Source of the DNA: Oscillospiraceae bacterium
Lineage (GTDB): Bacteria > Bacillota > Clostridia > Oscillospirales > Ruminococcaceae
Direction: 5' to 3'
Assembly (NCBI GenBank): GCA_017432285.1
Contig: JAFRJM010000004.1
Coordinates: 1 to 33,983 of the forward strand
Length of the DNA stretch: 33,983 nucleotides
This document shows positions 1-7,433 of this stretch, in pieces. How positions within the stretch are numbered: position 1 is the first letter of the stretch; the number at the start of each line of letters is the position of its first letter. The notes under the pieces are model-generated. The model was not told the DNA's origin and searched no databases. It saw only the letters and a program-made list of their open reading frames with translations. A program made the position numbers and the translations under genes.

Positions 1-2
1 AG

Positions 3-209
3 AGGAGCTATACCTGCAGGTACTGCGGGTATCACCACCCTTCAAGAGATGAGAAGGCAGCAGGATCCATCCTGGAAGAAGCGATAAGGATATATAGTCT
101 CTCCGGAATAGAGAGCGTAGAGTCCCGTGGAGGTCAAACCCTCTGCTTTGGCGCGGAGTTAAATCTGCATCAGGGTAAGGTTATTGCCTGCGAAGCGGGA
201 AGCCCGTGA
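3..209 (+). CDS. tnpB: TnpB-family RNA-guided nuclease of an IS200/IS605-type element, C-terminal end only
   Basis: The frame opens at the window edge and reads as the tail of a TnpB/OrfB protein. It starts with YTCRYCGYHHPSRDEKAAG, which holds the second Cys-x2-Cys knuckle of the zinc ribbon, followed by the RD-x-KAA segment that carries the last RuvC acidic residue. About 50 further residues run to a TGA at 207-209. The stop lies inside the element's right-end hairpin, as expected for tnpB, whose 3' end overlaps its guide RNA. TnpB proteins are RuvC-type nucleases directed by omega-RNA. The N-terminus, the rest of RuvC and any tnpA lie outside the window, so whether the element is intact cannot be judged. 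The other open frame here (1-87) lacks these motifs. Confidence 0.85.
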   Translation, partial: RSYTCRYCGYHHPSRDEKAAGSILEEAIRIYSLSGIESVESRGGQTLCFGAELNLHQGKVIACEAGSP

Positions 210-246
210 TTTCAATCATGGGTAATTCACAAAGTCTTTTGCTATA
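110..246 (+). ncRNA. Candidate omega-RNA (TnpB guide RNA) with natural guide
   Basis: In IS200/IS605 elements the omega-RNA is cut from the 3' end of tnpB mRNA, its scaffold ends at the element right end, and the guide is the flanking host DNA. Here the scaffold would end at TTCAC (226-230), just after the right-end hairpin. The guide would begin at 231, with AAAGTCTTTTGCTATA as its first 16 bases. The 5' boundary is a guess and was not derived from folding. The scaffold overlaps the tnpB stop codon. Confidence 0.55.
203..230 (+). mobile_element. Right-end hairpin and cleavage end of an IS200/IS605-type element
   Basis: CCCGTGAT (203-210) and ATCATGGG (215-222) form an 8-bp stem with one G-T wobble and a TTCA loop, followed by TAATTCAC. 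A subterminal imperfect palindrome a few bases from a TTCAC end is the usual right end recognised by Y1 TnpA transposases. The left end lies outside the window. IS607-type elements also carry tnpB but normally lack this hairpin. Confidence 0.65.
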
Positions 247-248
247 AT
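240..248 (+). promoter_or_regulatory. Extended -10 promoter of the P-type ATPase transcript
   Basis: TGC-TATAAT is a perfect -10 hexamer (243-248) with an upstream TG. No good -35 is seen at 16-18 bp, which extended -10 promoters tolerate. The promoter begins only 10 bp beyond the insertion-element end, inside the predicted omega-RNA guide. Transcription would start near 255, giving a leader of about 200 nt before the ATPase. Confidence 0.55.
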
Positions 249-259
249 ATGCATGTACA

Positions 260-428
260 AAAAACAAGGGGGTGAAAAACTTGGAGGGTACCGAATCCAG
301 CGTTGGGCGAAGTAGCTTGACACAACCAATATACACATCGGATCCCACAGTTTTTCACATGCTCTGGGATTGACCGTGTATGTTTGCTGTGCCTAAGTGA
401 CTGAAAGCCTACGCTTTCAGCTTTTTTT
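260..428 (+). promoter_or_regulatory. Structured 5' leader with attenuator, candidate riboswitch
   Basis: The leader holds a nested fold. An outer helix pairs TTGGGC (303-308) with GCCTAA (391-396, one wobble). An inner arm pairs ATACA (331-335) with TGTAT (377-381), CGG (339-341) with CCG (374-376), and ATCCCA (342-347) with TGGGAT (365-370). Five bases later comes the terminator at 401-428, then the ATPase ribosome binding site. An aptamer-like fold followed by a terminator just upstream of a cation pump is the layout of a transcriptional riboswitch. I could not match it to the M-box. GAAGTAGC at 309-316 faintly recalls the yybP-ykoY GGAGUAGC loop, but the GCRAGACC partner is absent. Confidence 0.5.
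401..428 (+). terminator. Intrinsic terminator inside the ATPase leader (attenuator)
   Basis: CTGAAAGC (401-408), loop CTAC, GCTTTCAG (413-420), then C and seven Ts (422-428). It is a perfect 8-bp stem with a U-tract, and it ends 29 bases before the ATPase start codon. Its position between promoter and gene implies conditional readthrough. Confidence 0.8.
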
Positions 429-456
429 CGTCCTAAAATAATCCAAGGAGGAGAAA

Positions 457-3105
457 ATGGCAGTAAACAACAAGAAAAAACAAAAAAAGAAGATCGACAT
501 TATTGCCGAAAAGCAGAAACTGGTAGAAGCCAATCTCAGAGTCGGCAGTCTTCTTCCGGTTGAAGAACTGTACAGGAAATACAATTCTTCTGAGGAAGGT
601 CTGAGCATAGTGGATATTGAAGACCTTCTGGATGAATACGGTGAGAACAGGATCGATCTTGGAGATGAATCCACCCTGTGGAAACAGATCCGGGACGCGA
701 TCATCAATCCGTTTAACATAGTACTCATCGTTGTAGCGGCTATATCATTTATCACTGATGTAGTTCTGCCGGCCAAGAGCGACTATGCTACATTCATACT
801 TATAGTTACAACAATAATCATCTCCGCGATAATCTCATTCGTGCAGTCCGCCAAGTCGGATTCAGCTGCTAAGAAACTGAGAAACCTCATCACTAACAAG
901 ATAGAGGTCATAAGAGACGGCGTTCAGCAGCCTGTTGAAGTAGACGAACTGGTTCCCGGTGACGTCCTCAAGCTCTCTTCCGGAGACATGGTGCCTGCTG
1001 ACGTAAGGTTTTACGAGACAAAAGACACATTCGTTGACCAGGCTTCGCTCACGGGAGAATCCAACCCTGTTGAGAAATTCACAACAAGCAAAGGCACTGA
1101 GCCTATAACCGAACTGCCTAACATAGGTCTGCGCGGGACAAACATCGTTTCCGGCTCCGCTACAGCAATAGTGCTCAGCACAGGCGATGATACTTATTTC
1201 GGAAACATGGCCAAGTCCCTCGTAGCAGTCAATGAGAAGAACTCATTTGAAAAAGGCATCGATGATATCAGCAACCTGCTCATACGTTTTATGCTGGTGA
1301 TGCTGCCCATCATTCTGGTCATCAACCTGTTCACCAAGGATGATCTGTGGTCATCCATAGTCTTCGCTATAACGATCGCAGTAGGTATCACTCCTGAGAT
1401 GCTGCCGGTCATCGTCACTACTACGATGGCAAAAGGCGCTGTCGAGATGTCCAAGGAAAAGACCATCGTCAAGAGGCTGAGCGCCATCCAGACATTCGGT
1501 CAGATGGATATCCTGTGCACAGACAAGACAGGTACCCTCACCGAAGATGAGATCGTTCTTGAGAAGTATATGAACGTATATGGTCAGGAAGACACCAGGA
1601 TACTGAAACACGCTTTCCTCAACAGCTACTTCCAGACAGGACTCAAGAACCTTATCGATATAGCCATAATCAACAGAGCAGAGAAGGAAAAGCTCAACAT
1701 CTACAAAGAGAGTTATACCCGCGAGGATGAGATCCCGTTTGACTTCAGCCGCAGACGCATGAGCGTCGTGCTGCGGGATGACGACGGTAAAAGACAGCTC
1801 ATTACCAAAGGCGCTGTCGATGAAGTGATGAGCTGCTGCTCATTCATAGATCTCGGCGACCGTGTGGAGCCTCTTACAGATGATCTCCGCGCAGAAGCAT
1901 ATAAAGTGTACGAGGAGAACAACAGAGGCGGCCTGCGCGTTCTGGCCGTAGCGCAGAAAAACAATGTCCATGACATCTACACTTTCGGTGTTCAGGATGA
2001 AGCGGACATGGTGCTCCTTGGATTCGTCGGTTTCCTGGATCCCCCGAAAGAAAGCGCGATAGAGGCTGTAGCAGCCCTGAAGAAACACGGTATAGATACA
2101 GTCGTACTTACCGGCGACAGTGAAGGCGTGGCTCTCCATGTCTGCTCAAGAGTCGGCATCGAAGTCAACGACATGCTTACAGGACGTGAGGTGGAATCCT
2201 TCAGTGACGAACGTCTTATGGAGCGCATGAAGACCTGCCACCTCTATGCAAAACTGTCTCCTCTGCAGAAACAACGTGTTGTCCGCCTGTATCAGCAGAT
2301 GGGAAAGACCGTCGGGTATATGGGAGACGGTATCAACGATTCAGCAGCCCTGAAACAAGCCGATGTAGGCATCTCCGTAGACACCGCTGTGGATATCGCA
2401 AAGGAAACTGCTGGCATCATCCTCCTGGAAAAAGACCTGAATGTGCTTGAGAAAGGTGTTATCAACGGACGTAAGACTTTCACCAACGTTCTGAAATACA
2501 TCAAGATGGCATGCAGCGGAAACTTCGGCAACATCATCTCCGTCATCATCGCATCGGTGTTCCTGCCATTCCTGCCTATGCTTCCGATACACATCCTTAT
2601 CCAGAACATCCTTAACGACTTCGCTCAGATGGGAATGCCTTTTGATAACGTGGACCCCGAACTGATAGAGAAACCCAAGAGCTGGGACACAAACGGTATC
2701 AAGAACTATATGTTCGTGTTCGGCTCCATCTCATCCCTGCTGGATATCCTGTGTTTTGCTGTACTCTGGTTCATCATGGGATACAACAGCAACGCAAAAG
2801 CGACTCTGTTCCAGACAGGCTGGTTCGCATTCGGTATCATTTCGCAGACACTTATCATCCATATGATGAGGACCAACAAGATCCCGTTCGTGAACAGTTT
2901 CTCATCCAAGGAACTGCTAATCTCTACTTTCACAGTTACAGCGGTCGTTCTGGTCATTTCCTTCACCAGCATCGCAACTATATTCGACCTTTCCCCTCTC
3001 CCGGTAAGCTTTATTCCGTGGATCGTGGGATTGCTGATCGTATACGCTGCTGCGATCATGATCTACAAAAAGATAGCGGTAAAGAAAAACGGCTCATTGC
3101 TGTGA
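457..3105 (+). CDS. mgtA: Magnesium-transporting type P-type ATPase (MgtA/MgtB family)
   Basis: This 882-residue membrane pump has all P-type ATPase signatures: TGES at 199-202 (actuator domain), CTDKTGTLT with the phosphorylated Asp356, and MGDGIND at 622-628 (hinge of the P domain). A transmembrane pair lies near residues 85-130, another near 270-320, and a C-terminal block of hydrophobic helices begins near 690. The length and the FNIVL and VGITPEMLP segments fit the P3B Mg2+ import group, which takes up Mg2+ at the expense of ATP. The start is set by AAGGAGGA 5 bases upstream. It is monocistronic, between its own leader terminator and a strong downstream terminator. The substrate is inferred from family resemblance; Ca2+ or another divalent cation cannot be excluded. 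Confidence 0.9.
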   Translation: MAVNNKKKQKKKIDIIAEKQKLVEANLRVGSLLPVEELYRKYNSSEEGLSIVDIEDLLDEYGENRIDLGDESTLWKQIRDAIINPFNIVLIVVAAISFITDVVLPAKSDYATFILIVTTIIISAIISFVQSAKSDSAAKKLRNLITNKIEVIRDGVQQPVEVDELVPGDVLKLSSGDMVPADVRFYETKDTFVDQASLTGESNPVEKFTTSKGTEPITELPNIGLRGTNIVSGSATAIVLSTGDDTYFGNMAKSLVAVNEKNSFEKGIDDISNLLIRFMLVMLPIILVINLFTKDDLWSSIVFAITIAVGITPEMLPVIVTTTMAKGAVEMSKEKTIVKRLSAIQTFGQMDILCTDKTGTLTEDEIVLEKYMNVYGQEDTRILKHAFLNSYFQTGLKNLIDIAIINRAEKEKLNIYKESYTREDEIPFDFSRRRMSVVLRDDDGKRQLITKGAVDEVMSCCSFIDLGDRVEPLTDDLRAEAYKVYEENNRGGLRVLAVAQKNNVHDIYTFGVQDEADMVLLGFVGFLDPPKESAIEAVAALKKHGIDTVVLTGDSEGVALHVCSRVGIEVNDMLTGREVESFSDERLMERMKTCHLYAKLSPLQKQRVVRLYQQMGKTVGYMGDGINDSAALKQADVGISVDTAVDIAKETAGIILLEKDLNVLEKGVINGRKTFTNVLKYIKMACSGNFGNIISVIIASVFLPFLPMLPIHILIQNILNDFAQMGMPFDNVDPELIEKPKSWDTNGIKNYMFVFGSISSLLDILCFAVLWFIMGYNSNAKATLFQTGWFAFGIISQTLIIHMMRTNKIPFVNSFSSKELLISTFTVTAVVLVISFTSIATIFDLSPLPVSFIPWIVGLLIVYAAAIMIYKKIAVKKNGSLL

Positions 3106-3117
3106 AAACATGTATAC

Positions 3118-3152
3118 AAAAGCGCGGTGCTCCGATCGGAGTACCGCGCTTT
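3118..3152. terminator. Bidirectional intrinsic terminator
   Basis: AAAGCGCGGTGCTCCG and CGGAGTACCGCGCTTT form a long, nearly perfect GC-rich hairpin between the convergent ATPase and cyclase-family genes. There are T residues after it on the plus strand and TTTT on the minus strand, so it can serve both. Confidence 0.85.
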
Positions 3153-3168
3153 AATATTCGATATTTGA

Positions 3169-3921
3169 TTATTCAGTGATTGCCCAGCATCTTACAGGAA
3201 GTCCTACTGCGCCTTCGATATTCGGCCATGCTACAAACAGGACTGCACCGGCAGGAGCTACCTTATCGAGGTTGCAGAGCACTTCGACCTGGATCTTGCC
3301 TTGGGTAAGAACGTATCTCTCACATGCGAGGTCGCCTACTCTTGCTGTCTCGGCAGAAGCGTCTGTGTCGAGAGCCTCATGTCCGTTGGCTGCGGCATTT
3401 CTCTCTTCATAGATATATTTAAGAGCGTCAAGTGACCAGCCCGGGAAGTTCTCGCTGCCATCCTCTGCGAGGCCTGACAAAGCTGCCATGTCCGGCCAGT
3501 TTTTGTACCAGTCTGTCCTGATAGCTACGAATGCGCCGTCCGGAATGTCACCGTACTTCTTCTCATACTCCTTGATATCGTCAGGAGTCACGACATAGCA
3601 GGGATCCTCTTTTACCTTCTCTGATACGTCTACGACACACAGCGGGAAGACTGCGTCCTTGACTGTGAATTTCTCAGACAGATCTGCGCCTTTTACAAAG
3701 TGTCCCGGGAAATCGATGTGTGTTCCGAACTGTCCGGGGAATTTGAAGGTCTGGATCTGGCACTCAAGCATGGGGTTGCCCCAGTCGAATACTACTGTGC
3801 CAAGCTCAACCGAGCCTTCCGGAATTCCGCTCCAGTAAGGGCTGTCGTTGTTCAGCGGGTGTGTAAGGTCTACCCATTTAAGTTTTTTCGCTTCCTCAAG
3901 CGCGTTCCAAAGCTTATACAT
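3169..3921 (-). CDS. Cyclase-family (kynurenine formamidase/isatin hydrolase-like) metal-dependent hydrolase
   Basis: This 250-residue protein carries the family metal site GTHIDFPGHF (His68, Asp70, His74), a second catalytic block GHEALDTDA (His181) and Glu213. An N-terminal DLTHPL segment is typical of Pfam 'Cyclase' proteins, which hydrolyse amide or lactam bonds using Mn2+ or Zn2+. No signal peptide is seen, so it is cytoplasmic. The ribosome binding site AAAGGAG precedes the ATG. It is the last gene after the RACo-like activator and the homocysteine-methyltransferase-like gene on the same strand, 87 bp away with no terminator seen, so it may be co-transcribed. One inference is that it prepares or consumes a metabolite of the methyl-transfer pathway. 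The substrate cannot be read from the sequence. Confidence 0.8.
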   Translation of the reverse strand: MYKLWNALEEAKKLKWVDLTHPLNNDSPYWSGIPEGSVELGTVVFDWGNPMLECQIQTFKFPGQFGTHIDFPGHFVKGADLSEKFTVKDAVFPLCVVDVSEKVKEDPCYVVTPDDIKEYEKKYGDIPDGAFVAIRTDWYKNWPDMAALSGLAEDGSENFPGWSLDALKYIYEERNAAANGHEALDTDASAETARVGDLACERYVLTQGKIQVEVLCNLDKVAPAGAVLFVAWPNIEGAVGLPVRCWAITE

Positions 3922-4008
3922 TTCTTGTACTCCTTTATCGCTTTAATTGATTGAAATAATAATAACAAATCAGCAAGGGTTTTTGTAGTACTTTTGCCAT
4001 GCCGTTTT

Positions 4009-5226
4009 TTAATATATCAGGCCATATTTTTTTGACAATCCCTCAAGTGTATCCCTATCTATGTTTCCTTCATACAGAGCTCTACCCTGATAGCTCTTCA
4101 GCATCTTCTCCAGGACCTTCGGATCATCGCACACGATACACAGAGGCTTCTCCATTGCATACATGTTATCCGTGAGCAGTTCTGCATCCGCCAGAGAGTT
4201 CAGCTTTACAGATATGAATGAAGAAGGACTCTCATTCTCTGTTTCTATTGCTTCCGGAAGATCTTTGTTGACTTCAAGGATGTTGCCGCATGGCTCTGAA
4301 GGATCTATCTCGAACACATGCTTCTCTGTCGCACAGATGATCTTATCTTTGACTTTGGGATCCGGCGCTATCAATTCAAGACCGCCAAGGCTTGTTCTGA
4401 TCGTGCTGATATATCTCTCATCTGTTCCGCAGCACCCTCCGAACAGCTGAACGCCGCATTCCGCATAAAGAGGGATACACTCCTCAAACTCCGTCGGCTC
4501 GCAGTTGTATACCGTCTTGCCGTTGACCATCTCCGGCTTTCCGGCATTAGGTTTGGCAGCGAGAGGTATCTCAGCATATCTGGACAGTTTTTTCAGGGGT
4601 CCTACCATGTCCTTAGGCCCTACCGAGCAGTTGAGTCCGAAAACGTTTGCTCCCATGGACTGCATTATGACCAGAGCAGCCTCTACATCTCCTCCGGTGA
4701 GAGTCTTTCCGTTCTCATCGCAGGTAAAAGACACTATGACCGGCTTGCTGCTGTATTTCTTTACCGCTGTTATTGCTGCGCGGGCATCGGACAGAGTCAT
4801 CATGGTCTCGATGACATATAGGTCCACTCCCGCTTCCTCAAGGCCTTTCACCTGTTCCTCATATGCTTTGAGAAGATCATCGAACGTCGCATAACCCAGA
4901 GGCGTAACGAACAGCCCGGTAGGAGCGATATCACCGGCAACGAGAGCTTTACCTTCTGCCGCTTCCTGTGACAGCTTGGCAAGCCTCCTGTTGTACTCCG
5001 CGGTCCTGTTGAAAATGCCGTTCTCTTCCAGTTTTATCATGTTGCCGCCGAAGGTAGGTGTATACACGACATTGCTGCCAGCAGCAATATACCTTTTCTG
5101 CAGTTCGATTATGGCTTCGGGATTATCCAAAAGCCACTGCTCCGCGCATACTTCTCCGGTGAATCCCACCTTCTGAAGTTCCGTTCCTGTAGCCCCGTCC
5201 AGAATAAGGGGCAAATATACTTCCAT
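4009..5226 (-). CDS. Homocysteine S-methyltransferase-domain protein
   Basis: Residues 1-285 form a BHMT/MetH-type methyltransferase barrel, with the N-terminal LILDGATGTEL motif and the three zinc-binding cysteines Cys200 (GLNCSVGP), Cys265 and Cys266 (GGCCGT). The zinc activates a thiol, normally homocysteine, for methylation. Residues 286-405 are an extra C-terminal part that I cannot assign. It is not a MetH pterin domain of full size, and no corrinoid domain is fused. The gene starts one base after the stop of the RACo-like gene, so the two are co-transcribed. With a corrinoid protein encoded divergently, it probably takes methyl groups from methyl-corrinoid and passes them to homocysteine or another thiol. 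This is inference from context. Confidence 0.85.
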   Translation of the reverse strand: MEVYLPLILDGATGTELQKVGFTGEVCAEQWLLDNPEAIIELQKRYIAAGSNVVYTPTFGGNMIKLEENGIFNRTAEYNRRLAKLSQEAAEGKALVAGDIAPTGLFVTPLGYATFDDLLKAYEEQVKGLEEAGVDLYVIETMMTLSDARAAITAVKKYSSKPVIVSFTCDENGKTLTGGDVEAALVIMQSMGANVFGLNCSVGPKDMVGPLKKLSRYAEIPLAAKPNAGKPEMVNGKTVYNCEPTEFEECIPLYAECGVQLFGGCCGTDERYISTIRTSLGGLELIAPDPKVKDKIICATEKHVFEIDPSEPCGNILEVNKDLPEAIETENESPSSFISVKLNSLADAELLTDNMYAMEKPLCIVCDDPKVLEKMLKSYQGRALYEGNIDRDTLEGLSKKYGLIY

Positions 5227-5227
5227 A

Positions 5228-6772
5228 TTATCCTCCGAACATCATGTTTGAGACATATAGACCGTTGAAATCGCTGTACGATGACAGCTCTATGTATCTG
5301 CATCTGCCGCACAGTTCCGCCAGTTCGGAACCTGCATCCTGTGATACTGCGGCTCTGGCAGCTCCCTTGAGGGATGTGTTTCCGCACGGCACGCATCTGT
5401 TTCTGAAACCTTCGGGTATCATGCCGATATCCGCAGCGCTTGAAACATCCATAAGAGTTCCGAATCCTCCGGCAAGATATACCGTATCCACCTGGCTCTG
5501 ATCAAGCCCGCATTCCCTGAGAAGTATCTCTATTCCGGCAGCAAGAGCTGCCTTCGCCATCTGTATCATCCTGATATCCTTGGCTGTTATGAATACACTG
5601 CTGCCCAGATACAGCATGCCGTTCTCATTTTCGTCCTCTGTGTATCCTCCCATATAGATATCCGTCTCCGACGGAGGCAGGAATCTTCCTGTCGTATCCA
5701 CGATGCCCATCTTAAGCAGTACCGATACAAGATCTATTATTCCGGATCCACAGATACCTTTTGGTGCAGTATTTCCTATTGTGGAATACCTTATTCCCTC
5801 TTCAGTGAGGGAAACATGATCTATGGCGCCGTCCGTACCTGTCATTCCGCACTCGATATTACCTCCCTCGAATGCAGGACCGCTTGCAACAGAGCAGCAT
5901 GTGATGCTGTCACCGTTTATGAGCGCCATCTCGCCGTTAGTACCGATATCTATAAGGAGGGCGGTCTCATCTTTCTCCATCCTGTGCCTTAGATACAGCA
6001 GGCCTGCAGTGAGGTCTCCGCCGAAATACCCCGCAACACATGGCATGAGTTCCGCGGTTATCTCGTCGTCCAGTTTTACATACCTGTCCTCACCTTTGAA
6101 TAAAGAAGCAGGTTCGAAAGGATAAACAGTGATAGGATACGGATCCACACCTGCGAGGATATGCTGCATTATGGTGTTTCCGCCAACAGTTACTCTTCCC
6201 GGTACCGGGAGCCCGTTCGCGCTGCAGATCTTCCTAATCATTCCCGCAAGCTGGCGTCTCAGCATTCCTGACGATTCCGCAAGACAGTTGTTCTTTCTGA
6301 TATACTCGGATCTGGATATGACATCCCTTCCAGATGAGGACAATGCATTCAGTTCGGTAAGTTCAAAGAGCTTTCCTTCCATGCAGACAGCTGCACTGAC
6401 TGCAGTAGTTCCAAGGTCTATGGCAACATAGTCTGAAGAAAGCACAAGATCCTCTATGCGGTTATCTGTCTTTATCTCTCCGGCAGCCTCTGCCCTGCTC
6501 AGAACTGTTATATCTCTGTCGAGGCAGTACTGGCAGGATCTAACTGTGGAGACTATTCCGTCGCATTCGATCTCCATTTCGCACTTGCCGCAGAATCCAG
6601 CTCCGCCGCAGTCCGATGGAATATTCATTCCTATATCGTGCAGGAAAGCAAGCAGAACAGTTCCCTTTTCTGCTGCGTATGATCCGGATTGAGTTTTGAC
6701 GATAACTGTATCCAAACCTGATATTTCTCCGTTTAAAGCGCTGAAATAGTCATATTTGTGTAAATATAACAT
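5228..6772 (-). CDS. RACo-like reductive activator of corrinoid proteins (2Fe-2S ferredoxin + ASKHA domain)
   Basis: This 514-residue protein has an N-terminal [2Fe-2S] domain with Cys55, Cys61, Cys64 and Cys80 (C-x5-C-x2-C spacing). It is followed by an actin-like ATPase domain starting at IDLGTTAV (phosphate loop Asp119). These domains match the reductive activators that return inactive Co(II)-corrinoid to Co(I) in methyltransferase systems. The protein is shorter than canonical RACo, with little room for a middle linker domain. The start is uncertain. The ATG at 6772 has an in-frame stop two codons upstream and its only good AAAGGAG lies about 30 bases away. A TTG at 6715, just before the ferredoxin domain and preceded by GGAG, is an alternative. 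It is first in a minus-strand unit with the homocysteine-methyltransferase-like gene. Confidence 0.88.
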   Translation of the reverse strand: MLYLHKYDYFSALNGEISGLDTVIVKTQSGSYAAEKGTVLLAFLHDIGMNIPSDCGGAGFCGKCEMEIECDGIVSTVRSCQYCLDRDITVLSRAEAAGEIKTDNRIEDLVLSSDYVAIDLGTTAVSAAVCMEGKLFELTELNALSSSGRDVISRSEYIRKNNCLAESSGMLRRQLAGMIRKICSANGLPVPGRVTVGGNTIMQHILAGVDPYPITVYPFEPASLFKGEDRYVKLDDEITAELMPCVAGYFGGDLTAGLLYLRHRMEKDETALLIDIGTNGEMALINGDSITCCSVASGPAFEGGNIECGMTGTDGAIDHVSLTEEGIRYSTIGNTAPKGICGSGIIDLVSVLLKMGIVDTTGRFLPPSETDIYMGGYTEDENENGMLYLGSSVFITAKDIRMIQMAKAALAAGIEILLRECGLDQSQVDTVYLAGGFGTLMDVSSAADIGMIPEGFRNRCVPCGNTSLKGAARAAVSQDAGSELAELCGRCRYIELSSYSDFNGLYVSNMMFGG

Positions 6773-6830
6773 ATTTCAGTCCGCGATAACAGTTGTTTGC
6801 TCCTTTTTTGCTTCTGCTTGGCTTGCATCG

Positions 6831-6839
6831 TGATATAAT
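6831..6839 (+). promoter_or_regulatory. Extended -10 promoter for the DUF2284/corrinoid methyltransferase genes
   Basis: TGA-TATAAT is a perfect -10 (6834-6839) with an upstream TG, 37 bases before the DUF2284 start and within the 103-bp divergent intergenic region. No convincing -35 is seen at 17 bp. A shared operator with the divergent RACo-like gene is possible but none was recognised. Confidence 0.5.
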
Positions 6840-6875
6840 AAATTATTACTATTTTTATACTTCCGGAGAACCGAT

Positions 6876-7421
6876 ATGGAATTCAACAACGAACTGTACA
6901 AAAAAATAGAGGCACTTGCGGCTGAAGTAGGGTTTGAGACAGCACCTCTCGATCCTTCCATCCTGGAAGCAGATCCCAGAGTCCGTGATATGTGCGCGGA
7001 GAACAAATGCCGCCGCTACAATGCATCCTGGTCCTGCCCCCCGGCCTGCGGTTCCCTTGAAAATCTTGAAAAAAGGATGAAAAAGTATTCAAGCGGGATA
7101 CTTCTCGGAACTATCATCCCTGTCAAAAGCAGGACTGATGTACAGGCGTGGAAGACCGGTGAGGACTCTCACAAAGATCATTTTGATACCCTCGTGAGAC
7201 AGATCCGCACGTTTGACAAGGACATCATGCCGCTCGCGGCGGGAAGCTGCACCAGATGCGCAAAGTGCACATACCCGGATTCGCCGTGCCGTTTCCCTGA
7301 TAAGCTTTATCCTTCGATGGAAGCCTGCGGACTGTTCGTCAGCCGTATCTGCAAACAATGCGGAATGACATACAACAACGGTCCCGGAACTATAACCTAC
7401 TTCTCATGTATCCTTTTCTGA
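6876..7421 (+). CDS. DUF2284 cysteine-rich metal-binding protein
   Basis: This 181-residue soluble protein has at least twelve cysteines. One cluster is at Cys40, 45, 54 and 58. A ferredoxin-like group is at Cys125-x2-Cys128-x2-Cys131-x6-Cys138. Others are at Cys151, 159, 162 and 178. The pattern fits DUF2284 'predicted metal-binding' proteins, probably carrying Fe-S clusters. Its function is unknown. It is followed 12 bases later by the UroD-corrinoid fusion gene, and family members often lie beside corrinoid methyltransferase genes. A role in electron supply, corrinoid handling or sensing is plausible but unproven. The ATG lies 7-8 bases after a CCGGAGAA ribosome binding site. Confidence 0.8.
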   Translation: MEFNNELYKKIEALAAEVGFETAPLDPSILEADPRVRDMCAENKCRRYNASWSCPPACGSLENLEKRMKKYSSGILLGTIIPVKSRTDVQAWKTGEDSHKDHFDTLVRQIRTFDKDIMPLAAGSCTRCAKCTYPDSPCRFPDKLYPSMEACGLFVSRICKQCGMTYNNGPGTITYFSCILF

Positions 7422-7433
7422 AAGAGTCATTTT

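Noticed and set aside
1-87. An open frame in the first reading frame of the window edge (RGAIPAGTAGIT...)
   Set aside because: It has no recognisable motif, while the overlapping frame from base 3 carries the TnpB zinc-knuckle and RuvC residues.
317-322. TTGACA as a -35 box in the ATPase leader
   Set aside because: No -10 sequence lies 16-18 bases downstream. The hexamer is part of the folded leader.
255-400. M-box, yybP-ykoY, NiCo or fluoride riboswitch upstream of the P-type ATPase
   Set aside because: None of the conserved cores that I remember is present. The GAAGTAGC similarity to yybP-ykoY lacks its GCRAGACC partner. Left as an unassigned leader.
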